A DNA stretch of 64,000 bases from Rhodobacteraceae bacterium F11138. GTDB taxonomy: Bacteria > Pseudomonadota > Alphaproteobacteria > Rhodobacterales > Rhodobacteraceae. The position numbers and the translations under genes were made by a program. The stretch is taken from assembly GCA_016521575.1 (NCBI GenBank), contig JAEKDP010000006.1, positions 62,001 to 126,000 on the forward strand, read 5' to 3'. Of this stretch, positions 28,470 through 36,461 are shown in pieces. Every line of letters begins with the position of its first letter. Position 1 is the first letter of the stretch. Below the pieces are notes generated by a model. It was not told the DNA's origin, did not search any database, and saw only the letters and a program-made list of their open reading frames with translations.

Positions 28470-29105
28470 CATGCGGCTCCTTGATCTTGCATTTTGCGCA
28501 GACCGTAACAGCGCGAAGTCCTGTGTCCACCCCATCGGGCCGGCCATGGGCAGAAAGACCGAGCTGTCGGAAACCCGACTCGTGCTGCGTGTTCGGCACC
28601 GAACGCGGCTTCGGAAACTCTGAAATGCAGGCAGGGAAAGGTATCAATGGGTGGCCGACCCCATCGGGGGAGCAGCGCGCATGCTGATGCTGCAGACGAA
28701 ACAACGACCGGTACAGATGCCCTGACGGGCGACCGGTCGTTGTCAATTACCCTCTGCAAAGCAAACAGGGCCTCGCAGCTGCAAACCTATCAAGACGTGC
28801 AAACCATCTAAAACAGCAGGGTACGTCTGAAACCTACCACCCAACCATACACCCCGGAACAAAATCGTTACCATTCCAATGCGTTGAAGATGCGCAAAAC
28901 CGGTCAATTCAACAAGTCAGGTATTCCGGACCTTGCGACCAAACGGGCCGATCCGCCGGTTTGATATGTGCCGGGGCTGCGACGTATGGTCGTGCGTTAA
29001 TCTGTTGAACAAGACGCATGCAAGCGGTATTCATTCCGAAACGTGAATGCGGTCCTGCGCCGCCAAGCCGCCGTCAAAGTCGGCGAAATCAGATGGAGGA
29101 GCCCG
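28470..29105. other. Intergenic spacer between dipeptidase and hemA
   Basis: About 636 bases without a convincing gene; short open frames here lack ribosome sites and show poor coding character. It contains a 12-bp inverted repeat (28701-28743) and A/C-rich short repeats TGCAAACC at 28780 and 28798 with a related TGAAACC at 28828. A near-match to an FNR/FnrL box lies at 28884-28897. These suggest regulation of hemA, but no -35/-10 pair was fixed. Confidence 0.6.
28701..28743. repeat. 12-bp perfect inverted repeat
   Basis: ACAACGACCGGT (28701-28712) and ACCGGTCGTTGT (28732-28743) pair perfectly around 19 bases, which themselves contain GCCC/GGGC. The right arm includes the 10-bp palindrome CGACCGGTCG (28730-28739), of the sort bound by TetR-family repressors. 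No U-tract follows on either strand, so a transcription terminator is less likely. Confidence 0.7.
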
Positions 29106-30329
29106 GTGGATTACACCGCGAAACTCGACACGGCGATCGCCCGACTGCACGACGAAGGCCGCTACAGGACTTTTATCGATATTGAACGCCGCAATGGCCA
29201 TTTTCCCCATGCCGTTTGGACGCGTCCTGACGGCACCGCGTCCGATATCACCGTGTGGTGCGGCAACGATTATCTGGGAATGGGGCAGAACCCGGTTGTA
29301 TTGTCTGCGATGCACGAGGCGCTGGATGCCACCGGCGCGGGGTCGGGCGGCACGCGCAACATATCGGGAACGACAGTCTATCACAAACGGCTCGAGGCGG
29401 AACTGGCGGATTTGCACGGCAAGGAAAGCGCGTTGCTGTTCACCAGCGCCTATATCGCCAATGACGCCACGCTTTCGACCCTGCCCAGACTGTTTCCGGG
29501 GCTGATCATCTATTCGGATGAACTGAACCACGCCAGCATGATCGAAGGGGTGCGCCGCAACGGCGGGGCCAAACGCATTTTCCGGCACAATGACGTGGCG
29601 CATCTGCGGCAACTTCTCGAGGCGGACGATCCGAATGTGCCCAAGATCATCGTCTTTGAGTCGATTTATTCCATGGATGGCGATTTTGGTCCCATCGAAG
29701 CGATCTGCGATCTGGCGGATGAATTCAACGCCCTGACCTATATCGACGAAGTCCACGCGGTCGGCATGTATGGCCCACGCGGTGCCGGTGTCGCCGAGCG
29801 CGACCGTCTGATGCACCGTCTGGACATCATCAACGGAACCCTGGCCAAGGCGTTTGGTGTGATGGGGGGGTATATCGCCGCCAGCTACAAGATGTGCGAT
29901 GCGATCCGTTCCTATGCGCCGGGTTTCATCTTCACGACCTCGCTGCCGCCTGCGGTCGCCGCCGGGGCTGCCGCCTCTGTCGCCTATCTGAAACAGACGC
30001 CGGAATTGCGCGAAATCCAACAGACCCAGGCCCGGATACTCAAGACGCGCCTCAAGGCAATGGGCTTGCCGATCATCGATCACGGCAGCCATATCGTGCC
30101 GGTGATCGTCGGCGATCCGGTGCATACGAAAAAGCTCAGCGACATGCTGCTGATGGATCACGGGATCTACGTGCAGCCGATCAATTTCCCCACCGTACCG
30201 CGCGGCACCGAACGTCTGCGTTTCACCCCGTCGCCGGTTCATGGTCCCGGAGAGATGGACAAACTGGTCAAGGCGATGGATGCCCTGTGGTCCCATTGTG
30301 CGCTAAATCGCGCCGAATTGAGCGCCTGA
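29106..30329 (+). CDS. hemA: 5-aminolevulinate synthase
   Basis: Condenses glycine and succinyl-CoA to 5-aminolevulinate in the Shemin route, the first step of haem, bacteriochlorophyll and cobalamin synthesis. The 407-residue PLP enzyme has the PLP lysine in [13 protein letters not shown] at Lys248, the same number known for the Rhodobacter capsulatus enzyme. Motifs [13 protein letters not shown] and [16 protein letters not shown] are present. The start is GTG 29106 with GGAGGA at 29095-29100; reading from an upstream frame would add 21 unlike residues. The upstream spacer is long and repeat-rich, fitting regulated expression. Confidence 0.96.
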   Translation: MDYTAKLDTAIARLHDEGRYRTFIDIERRNGHFPHAVWTRPDGTASDITVWCGNDYLGMGQNPVVLSAMHEALDATGAGSGGTRNISGTTVYHKRLEAELADLHGKESALLFTSAYIANDATLSTLPRLFPGLIIYSDELNHASMIEGVRRNGGAKRIFRHNDVAHLRQLLEADDPNVPKIIVFESIYSMDGDFGPIEAICDLADEFNALTYIDEVHAVGMYGPRGAGVAERDRLMHRLDIINGTLAKAFGVMGGYIAASYKMCDAIRSYAPGFIFTTSLPPAVAAGAAASVAYLKQTPELREIQQTQARILKTRLKAMGLPIIDHGSHIVPVIVGDPVHTKKLSDMLLMDHGIYVQPINFPTVPRGTERLRFTPSPVHGPGEMDKLVKAMDALWSHCALNRAELSA

Positions 30330-30456
30330 ACGTATCTAGATGTGCAAATTGCCCGGTCTGTGTTAATCTGACGGAAAGAAAAACGTGACTGAGTCGGAAG
30401 GGAACCGACTCCAAGCGTTGCACGGCGGGCGCGGCAGGCGATATGGGGCAGCAGGC

Positions 30457-31683
30457 ATGATTGGGCGCAAGCAGACGCGCAAATCAGAGGACATTGACGA
30501 AATCGTCATGCCAAAAGGCTTTGACGATTTCGAGTTGCGACTGGGCGACACGATGCGCGGTGAACGCGCGACCATGGGGAAATCCCTGCTGGACGTGCAG
30601 CGCGAGTTGCGGATCAAGGCCAGCTATATCGCCGCCATTGAAAATTCGGACCCTTCGGCCTTTGACACCCCCGGTTTCATTGCCGGGTATGTGCGCTCCT
30701 ATGCGCGCTATCTGGGGATGGACCCGGACGAAGCCTTTGGCGCCTTTTGTGACGAAAGCGGATTTTCTGTTGCGCATGGCATGTCCGCCGAGGCATCGGT
30801 GGTAAAGAAAGCCTCGGTCCCGACGGGCAAGACGACGGTCGCGGCTCGTGATCCCTTTATCGCGCCCAATACGCCGTTCATTCCATCGCGCGACAGTGTG
30901 TTCAGCCAGATCGAACCCGGTGCGATCGGCTCGGTGCTGGTTCTGGTGGCGCTGATCGGCGGTATCGGATACGGCGGCTGGTCGGTTCTGAAGCAGGTGC
31001 AGCAGGTGCAGTTCGCGCCGGTCGAGCAATCCCCGACCGTGCTGGCGGATCTCGACCCGCTGAAGGGCGCGTCGCTGCCCGCGATATCCGAGGAAAACGA
31101 AAGCGGCGACGCGCTGGGGCTGACCGCTCCGACGGTCGAGGCCATGGACCGTCTGTACCGCCCGCAGGCCTTGGATGTGCCGGTTCTGGTCGCGCGGGAT
31201 GCGCCGATTTCGACGCTGGACCCGCGCAATGTCGGCACCTTCGCACGCCCCGAGCCTCCGGCGATTCAGATCGCGGAAAATTCTTTCGATCCCCGGCCGC
31301 ATGCCACCGCGCCGCAACCGCAGCCGCAGGTGGTGGAAGACGCGGCACCGCAGTTGCGTATGGTTGCGGTACGGGCTTCGTGGGTGCGGGTCAGTGCGGC
31401 GGATGGCACAGTGATTTACGAGGGTATCATGGAAGGCGGGCAAAGCTATGACGTGCCCGCAACCGAAGAACCGCCGACCTTGCGGGCCGGGGAATCCGGG
31501 GCGATCTATTTCGCGGTTGCCGGCGATCATTTCGGCCCCGTTGGCAAACGCGGTACCGTGACGTCCAACCTGCCGCTGTCGATTGATGCGGTCCAGGACC
31601 GTTTCCAGGTGGCGGATCTGCAGCAGGATCGCGACCTTGCCCGCATGGTGGCCGAAGCCCAGACCGCAGTTGTGCAACCCTGA
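30457..31683 (+). CDS. RodZ-like helix-turn-helix protein with DUF4115 C-terminus
   Basis: About 408 residues. An N-terminal helix-turn-helix (LGDTMRGERATMGKSLLDVQ, then LRIKASYIAAIENSD) is followed by a transmembrane helix at about residues 162-178 (GSVLVLVALIGGIGYGG). A Pro/Ala-rich periplasmic linker leads to a DUF4115-like beta domain (VSAADGTVIYEGIMEGGQSY). This layout is that of RodZ, which links the MreB cytoskeleton to the wall machinery. ATG 30457 gives MIGRKQTRKS, as in related proteins; a GTG at 30385 would add 24 residues, so the start is not certain. It lies ahead of ispG, a conserved neighbour pair. Confidence 0.85.
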   Translation: MIGRKQTRKSEDIDEIVMPKGFDDFELRLGDTMRGERATMGKSLLDVQRELRIKASYIAAIENSDPSAFDTPGFIAGYVRSYARYLGMDPDEAFGAFCDESGFSVAHGMSAEASVVKKASVPTGKTTVAARDPFIAPNTPFIPSRDSVFSQIEPGAIGSVLVLVALIGGIGYGGWSVLKQVQQVQFAPVEQSPTVLADLDPLKGASLPAISEENESGDALGLTAPTVEAMDRLYRPQALDVPVLVARDAPISTLDPRNVGTFARPEPPAIQIAENSFDPRPHATAPQPQPQVVEDAAPQLRMVAVRASWVRVSAADGTVIYEGIMEGGQSYDVPATEEPPTLRAGESGAIYFAVAGDHFGPVGKRGTVTSNLPLSIDAVQDRFQVADLQQDRDLARMVAEAQTAVVQP

Positions 31684-31768
31684 CCGGCTACCATTGCCCA
31701 AGACGGATCCAGCCGCTATCTAGGGTCCAGATCTGACCCGGAACCGCCCCGCAAACGGACCTGTCCTT

Positions 31769-32902
31769 ATGACGTTGAACGCTGTTCGCCCCTGGCGCAA
31801 TATATACCGCCGAAAATCCCGCCGGATCATGGTGGGCAATGTCCCTGTCGGGGACGGGGCGCCGATTGCGGTGCAGACCATGACCAACACGCTGACCACC
31901 GATGTTGCGGCGACGGTTGCCCAGGTTCAGGCGGCCGCCGAAGCGGGGGCGGATATCGTGCGGGTGTCCGTACCCGACGAGGCGTCGTCGCGCGCGCTCA
32001 GAGAGATCGTGGCCGAAAGCCCGGTACCGATCGTGGCGGATATTCATTTTCATTACAAACGCGGAATAGAGGCGGCCGAGGCCGGAGCAGCCTGCCTTCG
32101 GATCAATCCGGGAAACATTGGCGACGAAAAGCGCGTAAAAGAGGTGATCCAGGCGGCACGCGACCACGCCTGTTCGATCCGGATCGGGGTCAACGCGGGC
32201 AGTCTGGAAAAACACCTGCTGGAGAAATACGGCGAACCCTGTCCTGACGCGATGGTCGAAAGCGGGCTCGAACATATCCGCATTCTGCAGGACAACGATT
32301 TTCACGACTTCAAGATCAGCGTCAAGGCGTCCGATGTGTTCATGTCCGCCGCCGCCTATCAGCAACTGGCCGAGGCGACCGATGCGCCCATTCACCTGGG
32401 GATCACCGAAGCCGGGGGGCTGGTCAGCGGCACGATCAAGTCGGCGATCGGATTGGGAAATCTGCTGTGGATGGGGATCGGAGACACCATTCGTGTCAGC
32501 CTGTCCGCGGATCCGGTCGAAGAGATCAAGGTCGGGTTCGAAATTCTGAAATCGCTGGGGCTGCGCCATCGCGGGGTCAATATCATCAGTTGCCCCAGTT
32601 GCGCCCGGCAGGGGTTTGACGTGATCAAGACCGTCGAAGTGCTGGAAGAACGGCTGGCTCACATCAAGACTCCGATGAGTCTGAGCATCATCGGATGTGT
32701 CGTCAACGGCCCCGGCGAGGCGCTGATGACCGATGTGGGGTTCACCGGCGGCGGCGCGGGCAGCGGGATGGTGTATCTGGCCGGCAAGCAAAGCCACAAG
32801 ATGGGCAATGACGCGATGGTGGATCACATCGTGGAACAGGTGGAAAAACGCGCCGCCGAAATCGAAGCTGCCGACGGGGCCGCGCAAGAAGCAGCGGAAT
32901 AG
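31769..32902 (+). CDS. ispG: 4-hydroxy-3-methylbut-2-enyl-diphosphate synthase (flavodoxin)
   Basis: Iron-sulfur enzyme of the MEP isoprenoid pathway; converts methylerythritol cyclodiphosphate to HMBPP. The 377-residue protein has a TIM-barrel N-terminal part ([17 protein letters not shown]). The 4Fe-4S ligands lie in [13 protein letters not shown] and [12 protein letters not shown]. Length and motifs are typical of the bacterial two-domain form. It follows the RodZ-like gene by 85 bases and ends at a strong terminator shared with the convergent DsbA-family gene. Confidence 0.98.
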   Translation: MTLNAVRPWRNIYRRKSRRIMVGNVPVGDGAPIAVQTMTNTLTTDVAATVAQVQAAAEAGADIVRVSVPDEASSRALREIVAESPVPIVADIHFHYKRGIEAAEAGAACLRINPGNIGDEKRVKEVIQAARDHACSIRIGVNAGSLEKHLLEKYGEPCPDAMVESGLEHIRILQDNDFHDFKISVKASDVFMSAAAYQQLAEATDAPIHLGITEAGGLVSGTIKSAIGLGNLLWMGIGDTIRVSLSADPVEEIKVGFEILKSLGLRHRGVNIISCPSCARQGFDVIKTVEVLEERLAHIKTPMSLSIIGCVVNGPGEALMTDVGFTGGGAGSGMVYLAGKQSHKMGNDAMVDHIVEQVEKRAAEIEAADGAAQEAAE

Positions 32903-32913
32903 GCTGAGCCGTT

Positions 32914-32945
32914 CGGCGCGGGGCACGAAAAGGCCCGCGCCGTTT
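32914..32945 (+). terminator. Terminator between ispG and the DsbA-family gene
   Basis: A 9-bp GC-rich stem (CGGCGCGGG 32914-32922 and CCCGCGCCG 32934-32942) with an 11-base loop is followed by TTT. It sits in the convergent gap, 11 bases past the ispG stop, and may act on both strands. Confidence 0.7.
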
Positions 32946-32959
32946 GAACAGTTGCCGCG

Positions 32960-33709
32960 TCAGCCGTCGCGTTTGTCGGCCACGATCAATTCCAGCTGGT
33001 CGGCAGGCAGAAAGCCGCGCAGCAGTTCATCCTGCAGAACGAAAGTCGGCGTGCCGCTGATCTGCAACCGCTGGGCCAGTTCACGGGTGCTTGCGATTTC
33101 CTGGCTGACCTCGTCGCTGTCCATCTGCTCCAGGATCGCATCGCTGTCCAATCCCAGCCCGTCGGCCAATCTGCGCAGGGTCACGTCGTTCATGTCACCG
33201 CTCATCTCCATCAGCGCCGCATGCACCTGTTCATAGGCGTCATCCCCCGCCACATGCCGGGTCGCGATGGCAAAACGTGACGAAATCATCGAGGCTTCGC
33301 CCAGAATCGGAAGCTCCTTGACGATCAGACGGATGTTGCCGTCATTGGCCAGCAGCTTGGCGACCTCGGGTTTGGCCTTGCGACAATATCCGCAGCGGTA
33401 GTCCATGAACTCGACCAGGGTTATGTCCCCGTCCGGGTTGCCGCCGACCCAGGAAAACCCGTCGTCGAACAGCGCCTCTGCATTTGCCTGAACCAGCGCG
33501 TCATCGGCATGGGCCTGGGCCTCGGCCTTGCGCTGTTCCAGCAGATTGACCGCTTCGATGATCACTTCGGGATTGTCCAGAAGGTACGAGCGGACTTCGG
33601 CACGAAACGCTTCGCGTTCGGAATCGTTCAGGGTTGTCAGATCAGTGGCCAGAGCCGGACCCGCCATCAAGGCAAGCGCGGTCAGGGCAGGGGCGGCAAA
33701 GCGGGTCAT
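32960..33709 (-). CDS. DsbA-family thiol oxidoreductase
   Basis: A 249-residue exported protein. The signal peptide APALTALALMAGPALA is cut near Ala21. An N-terminal helical region precedes a thioredoxin fold with the active site CGYC in FMDYRCGYCRKAKPE and the cis-Pro loop ISGTPTFVLQDELLRG. It likely makes or repairs disulfides in periplasmic proteins. The start at 33709 is chosen for AGGAAAG just ahead and for the signal peptide. The N-terminal region before the thioredoxin domain is like the Com1/ScsC-type group. Confidence 0.92.
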   Translation of the reverse strand: MTRFAAPALTALALMAGPALATDLTTLNDSEREAFRAEVRSYLLDNPEVIIEAVNLLEQRKAEAQAHADDALVQANAEALFDDGFSWVGGNPDGDITLVEFMDYRCGYCRKAKPEVAKLLANDGNIRLIVKELPILGEASMISSRFAIATRHVAGDDAYEQVHAALMEMSGDMNDVTLRRLADGLGLDSDAILEQMDSDEVSQEIASTRELAQRLQISGTPTFVLQDELLRGFLPADQLELIVADKRDG

Positions 33710-33913
33710 CGTTCTTTCCTTTGTCGAAGTGTCGGTTGTCCAAAGCACATCCTGGACGCGCTGCCAAGATGCCCAACCGCTGGGCAGGACTTGCATGGCC
33801 CGCAGCCCGGACGGGATACAACCGCCATCCGGACCTGTCCCCGGCCGCACAGCAGGATTGACGCCAGCCGGGATAAACGGTCAATACACATGGCCGCACC
33901 ATGGGAGAAGCAC

Positions 33914-35059
33914 ATGCGAAACTCAACCCGATCACAGGTCGATCCCTTCATTGTGATGGACGTGATGGAAGCCGCCCGCCGGGCCGAGGACGCGGGCCGG
34001 AGAATCATCCATATGGAGGTCGGGCAGCCCGGAACCGGCGCCCCCCAAGGCGCGGCGCGGGCATTGAGCAGCGCGCTGCAGACGGATGCGATGGGGTATA
34101 CGGTTTCGCTGGGTCTGCCGGCATTGCGGCGGCGCATCGCGCAGCTCTATGGCGACTGGTACGATGTCGATCTGAACCCTGACCGGGTCGTGGTCACTTC
34201 CGGGTCCTCGGCCGGTTTCATCCTGGCCTTTACGGCGCTGTTTGATACCGGTGATCGCGTCGGGATCGGCGCGCCGGGTTATCCCAGTTATCGCCAGATC
34301 CTCAGCGCCCTGGATCTGGTGCCGGTCGATCTGCCAACCGCGCCGGAAAACCGTCTACAGCCCGTGCCTGCGGATTTCGCGGCTCTGGATCTGGCCGGGT
34401 TGATGGTGGCCTCGCCCGCCAACCCGACCGGCACCATGCTGGATCGCGGTGCAATGTCCGCCCTGATCGACGCGACACATGCCCAGGGGGCGGCATTCAT
34501 CAGCGACGAAATCTATCACGGTATCGAATACGAAGCCAAAGCGGTGACAGCGCTGGAGGTGACCGACGATTGCTATGTGATCAATTCGTTTTCGAAATAT
34601 TTCAGCATGACGGGCTGGCGCGTCGGATGGATGGTGGTGCCCGAGGACCACGTCCGCGTCATCGAGCGCCTGGCCCAGAACCTGTTCATCTGCGCCCCCC
34701 ACGCCAGCCAAGTGGCCGCGTTGGCCGCGATGGACTGTGACGACGAATTGCGGGCCAATCTTGACGTGTACCGCGCCAACCGGGCGCTGATGCTGGAGGG
34801 GTTGCCAAAAGCGGGGTTCAACAAGATCGCCCCGCCCGATGGCGCGTTTTACGTTTATGCGGATGTATCCGATCTGACCGATGACAGCCGCGCGCTGGCC
34901 GCGGAAATTCTGCAACAGGCCGGGGTGGCGGTAACGCCGGGGCTGGATTTCGACCGCGACCGGGGGCACGGAACCCTGCGGTTTTCCTATGCGCGGTCCA
35001 CGGCGGACATCCAAGAGGGGCTGGCCCGGTTGTCGCAGTTCATGAAGACGCGCGCCTAG
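33914..35059 (+). CDS. Class I/II aminotransferase
   Basis: A 381-residue PLP aminotransferase. The PLP lysine is in NSFSKYFSMTGWRVGWMV, the Asp in FISDEIYHGIEY, and the phosphate/carboxylate region in SPANPTGTML. The C-terminal Arg for the substrate carboxylate is in LRFSYARSTADI. Cytoplasmic; substrate specificity cannot be read from sequence. ATG 33914 follows GGGAGAAG; ATG 33890 in the same frame is possible but has a poorer ribosome site. It runs divergently from the DsbA-family gene. Confidence 0.93.
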   Translation: MRNSTRSQVDPFIVMDVMEAARRAEDAGRRIIHMEVGQPGTGAPQGAARALSSALQTDAMGYTVSLGLPALRRRIAQLYGDWYDVDLNPDRVVVTSGSSAGFILAFTALFDTGDRVGIGAPGYPSYRQILSALDLVPVDLPTAPENRLQPVPADFAALDLAGLMVASPANPTGTMLDRGAMSALIDATHAQGAAFISDEIYHGIEYEAKAVTALEVTDDCYVINSFSKYFSMTGWRVGWMVVPEDHVRVIERLAQNLFICAPHASQVAALAAMDCDDELRANLDVYRANRALMLEGLPKAGFNKIAPPDGAFYVYADVSDLTDDSRALAAEILQQAGVAVTPGLDFDRDRGHGTLRFSYARSTADIQEGLARLSQFMKTRA

Positions 35060-35144
35060 CGCGGTTGCACCCAGGATCAGGTCGGGGGTATCGTGCCGCG
35101 CAATGAACCGTGGCGACAGCCCGTTATCAGGCGGACACACAGGC

Positions 35145-36365
35145 ATGAGCAGGATCATCGCGGCACTGGCCTCGTTCTGGCTGGCAATCGCTGCCGCCAG
35201 CGCACAGGATTTCAGCGGGTTGGCGCGTCTTGACGCGACCCAAAGCGGTATCACCGATGATGGCTGGACGGGGCTGCGGATTGAACTGGCGCTCAGCCAG
35301 GGGGTTCCCTATCGCCTGTTCACGCTGGATGAACCGGCGCGGCTGGTTCTGGATTTTCAGGAAGTCGACTGGGGCGGCGTTTCGCCGGGCCAGCTGTTGC
35401 AAAGCAAACAGCTGAAGCAGGTGCAGTTTGGCACATATGTGCCGGGCTGGTCGCGCATGGTGCTGGAATTGGCCGAACCCATGGCGGTGGCAGGGGCGGA
35501 AATGCAGATCGATTCCGCGTCGGGGCGGGCGCATCTGACGGTGACGCTGGCGCCGCAATCCGCAGAAGCCTTTGCCTCAAACGCGGGCGCGCCGCATGAT
35601 CCGCGTTGGGATCTGCCCGAACCGGCGGATGTCCCGGCCGGGCTGCGGCGCGGTCCCGATGCCCCGCTGATCGTGGTTCTTGACCCCGGACACGGCGGCA
35701 TCGATCCGGGGGCCGAAACCGGGGGGCTGTTCGAAAAGGACCTGATGCTGCGATTCGCCCGGGAACTGCGCGAGGTTCTGCTGCGCGCCGGTGACTTTCA
35801 GGTCGTGCTGACGCGGGACAGCGATCATTTCGTGTCGCTGGAGCAGCGCGTTGCCATCGCACATCAGGCGGGTGCGGATGTGTTCCTGTCGCTGCACGCG
35901 GATTCGCTGGCCGAAGGACAGGCGCACGGGGCCACGGTGCATGTGCTGTCGCGCGCAGCTTCCGATGTGGCCAGCGCCAAGCTGGCCGAGCGGCACGATC
36001 GGGGCGATCTGCTGTCGGGCGTGGATCTCAGCCAGGCGGACGATCGTGTGACGGGCATATTGCTGGATCTCGCGCGGCAGGAAACCCGTCCCCGCACACA
36101 GGCGCTGGCGCAGGCGCTGGTGGATGGGATGATGCAGGCGGGCGGGCCCATGAACCGCCGCCCCCTGCGCAAGGCCGGGTTCTCTGTTCTCAAGGCCGCG
36201 GACATTCCGTCGGTCCTGGTCGAGATCGGCTTTCTCAGCAGCCCGAGAGATCTGGCCAACCTGCGGGATCCTGCCTGGCGGGGGGGCATGGCGCGGGGCA
36301 TCCGCGATGGGCTGCTGGCCTGGCGACAGGCCGATGCGGCCCGCCGTCCGCTGGTGCGCCACTAG
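35145..36365 (+). CDS. amiC: N-acetylmuramoyl-L-alanine amidase (AMIN + amidase_3)
   Basis: Periplasmic amidase of about 406 residues that cleaves the peptide from MurNAc during cell separation. The signal peptide IIAALASFWLAIAAASA is cut near Ala20. An AMIN domain (about 25-135) for septal targeting precedes the amidase_3 zinc domain. Metal and catalytic residues are seen in LDPGHGGIDPGAE (His183), FEKDL, LSLHADS and the C-terminal VLVEIGFLSS. Start 35145 is chosen for the signal peptide. It precedes mrcA by 96 bases with a separate promoter, so wall cutting and wall synthesis genes sit side by side. Confidence 0.95.
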   Translation: MSRIIAALASFWLAIAAASAQDFSGLARLDATQSGITDDGWTGLRIELALSQGVPYRLFTLDEPARLVLDFQEVDWGGVSPGQLLQSKQLKQVQFGTYVPGWSRMVLELAEPMAVAGAEMQIDSASGRAHLTVTLAPQSAEAFASNAGAPHDPRWDLPEPADVPAGLRRGPDAPLIVVLDPGHGGIDPGAETGGLFEKDLMLRFARELREVLLRAGDFQVVLTRDSDHFVSLEQRVAIAHQAGADVFLSLHADSLAEGQAHGATVHVLSRAASDVASAKLAERHDRGDLLSGVDLSQADDRVTGILLDLARQETRPRTQALAQALVDGMMQAGGPMNRRPLRKAGFSVLKAADIPSVLVEIGFLSSPRDLANLRDPAWRGGMARGIRDGLLAWRQADAARRPLVRH

Positions 36366-36403
36366 GCATCGCGGCGTCAGGCGGAAAATTACCTGCTTGT
36401 GTT

Positions 36404-36432
36404 TTGACCCGGCCCGCCGGCGTCCCTATATA
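36404..36432 (+). promoter_or_regulatory. Sigma-70 promoter of mrcA
   Basis: TTGACC (36404-36409) and TATATA (36427-36432) are separated by exactly 17 bases and end 29 bases ahead of the GTG start. Best promoter match in the window outside the tRNA locus. Confidence 0.72.
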
Positions 36433-36461
36433 GGGGCCAACGCGCGCGCAAAGGCAGTCAA

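Noticed and set aside
28469-28759. Small frames on both strands in the hemA spacer
   Set aside because: No ribosome site, Arg/Cys-rich composition and an overlapping inverted repeat; judged non-coding.
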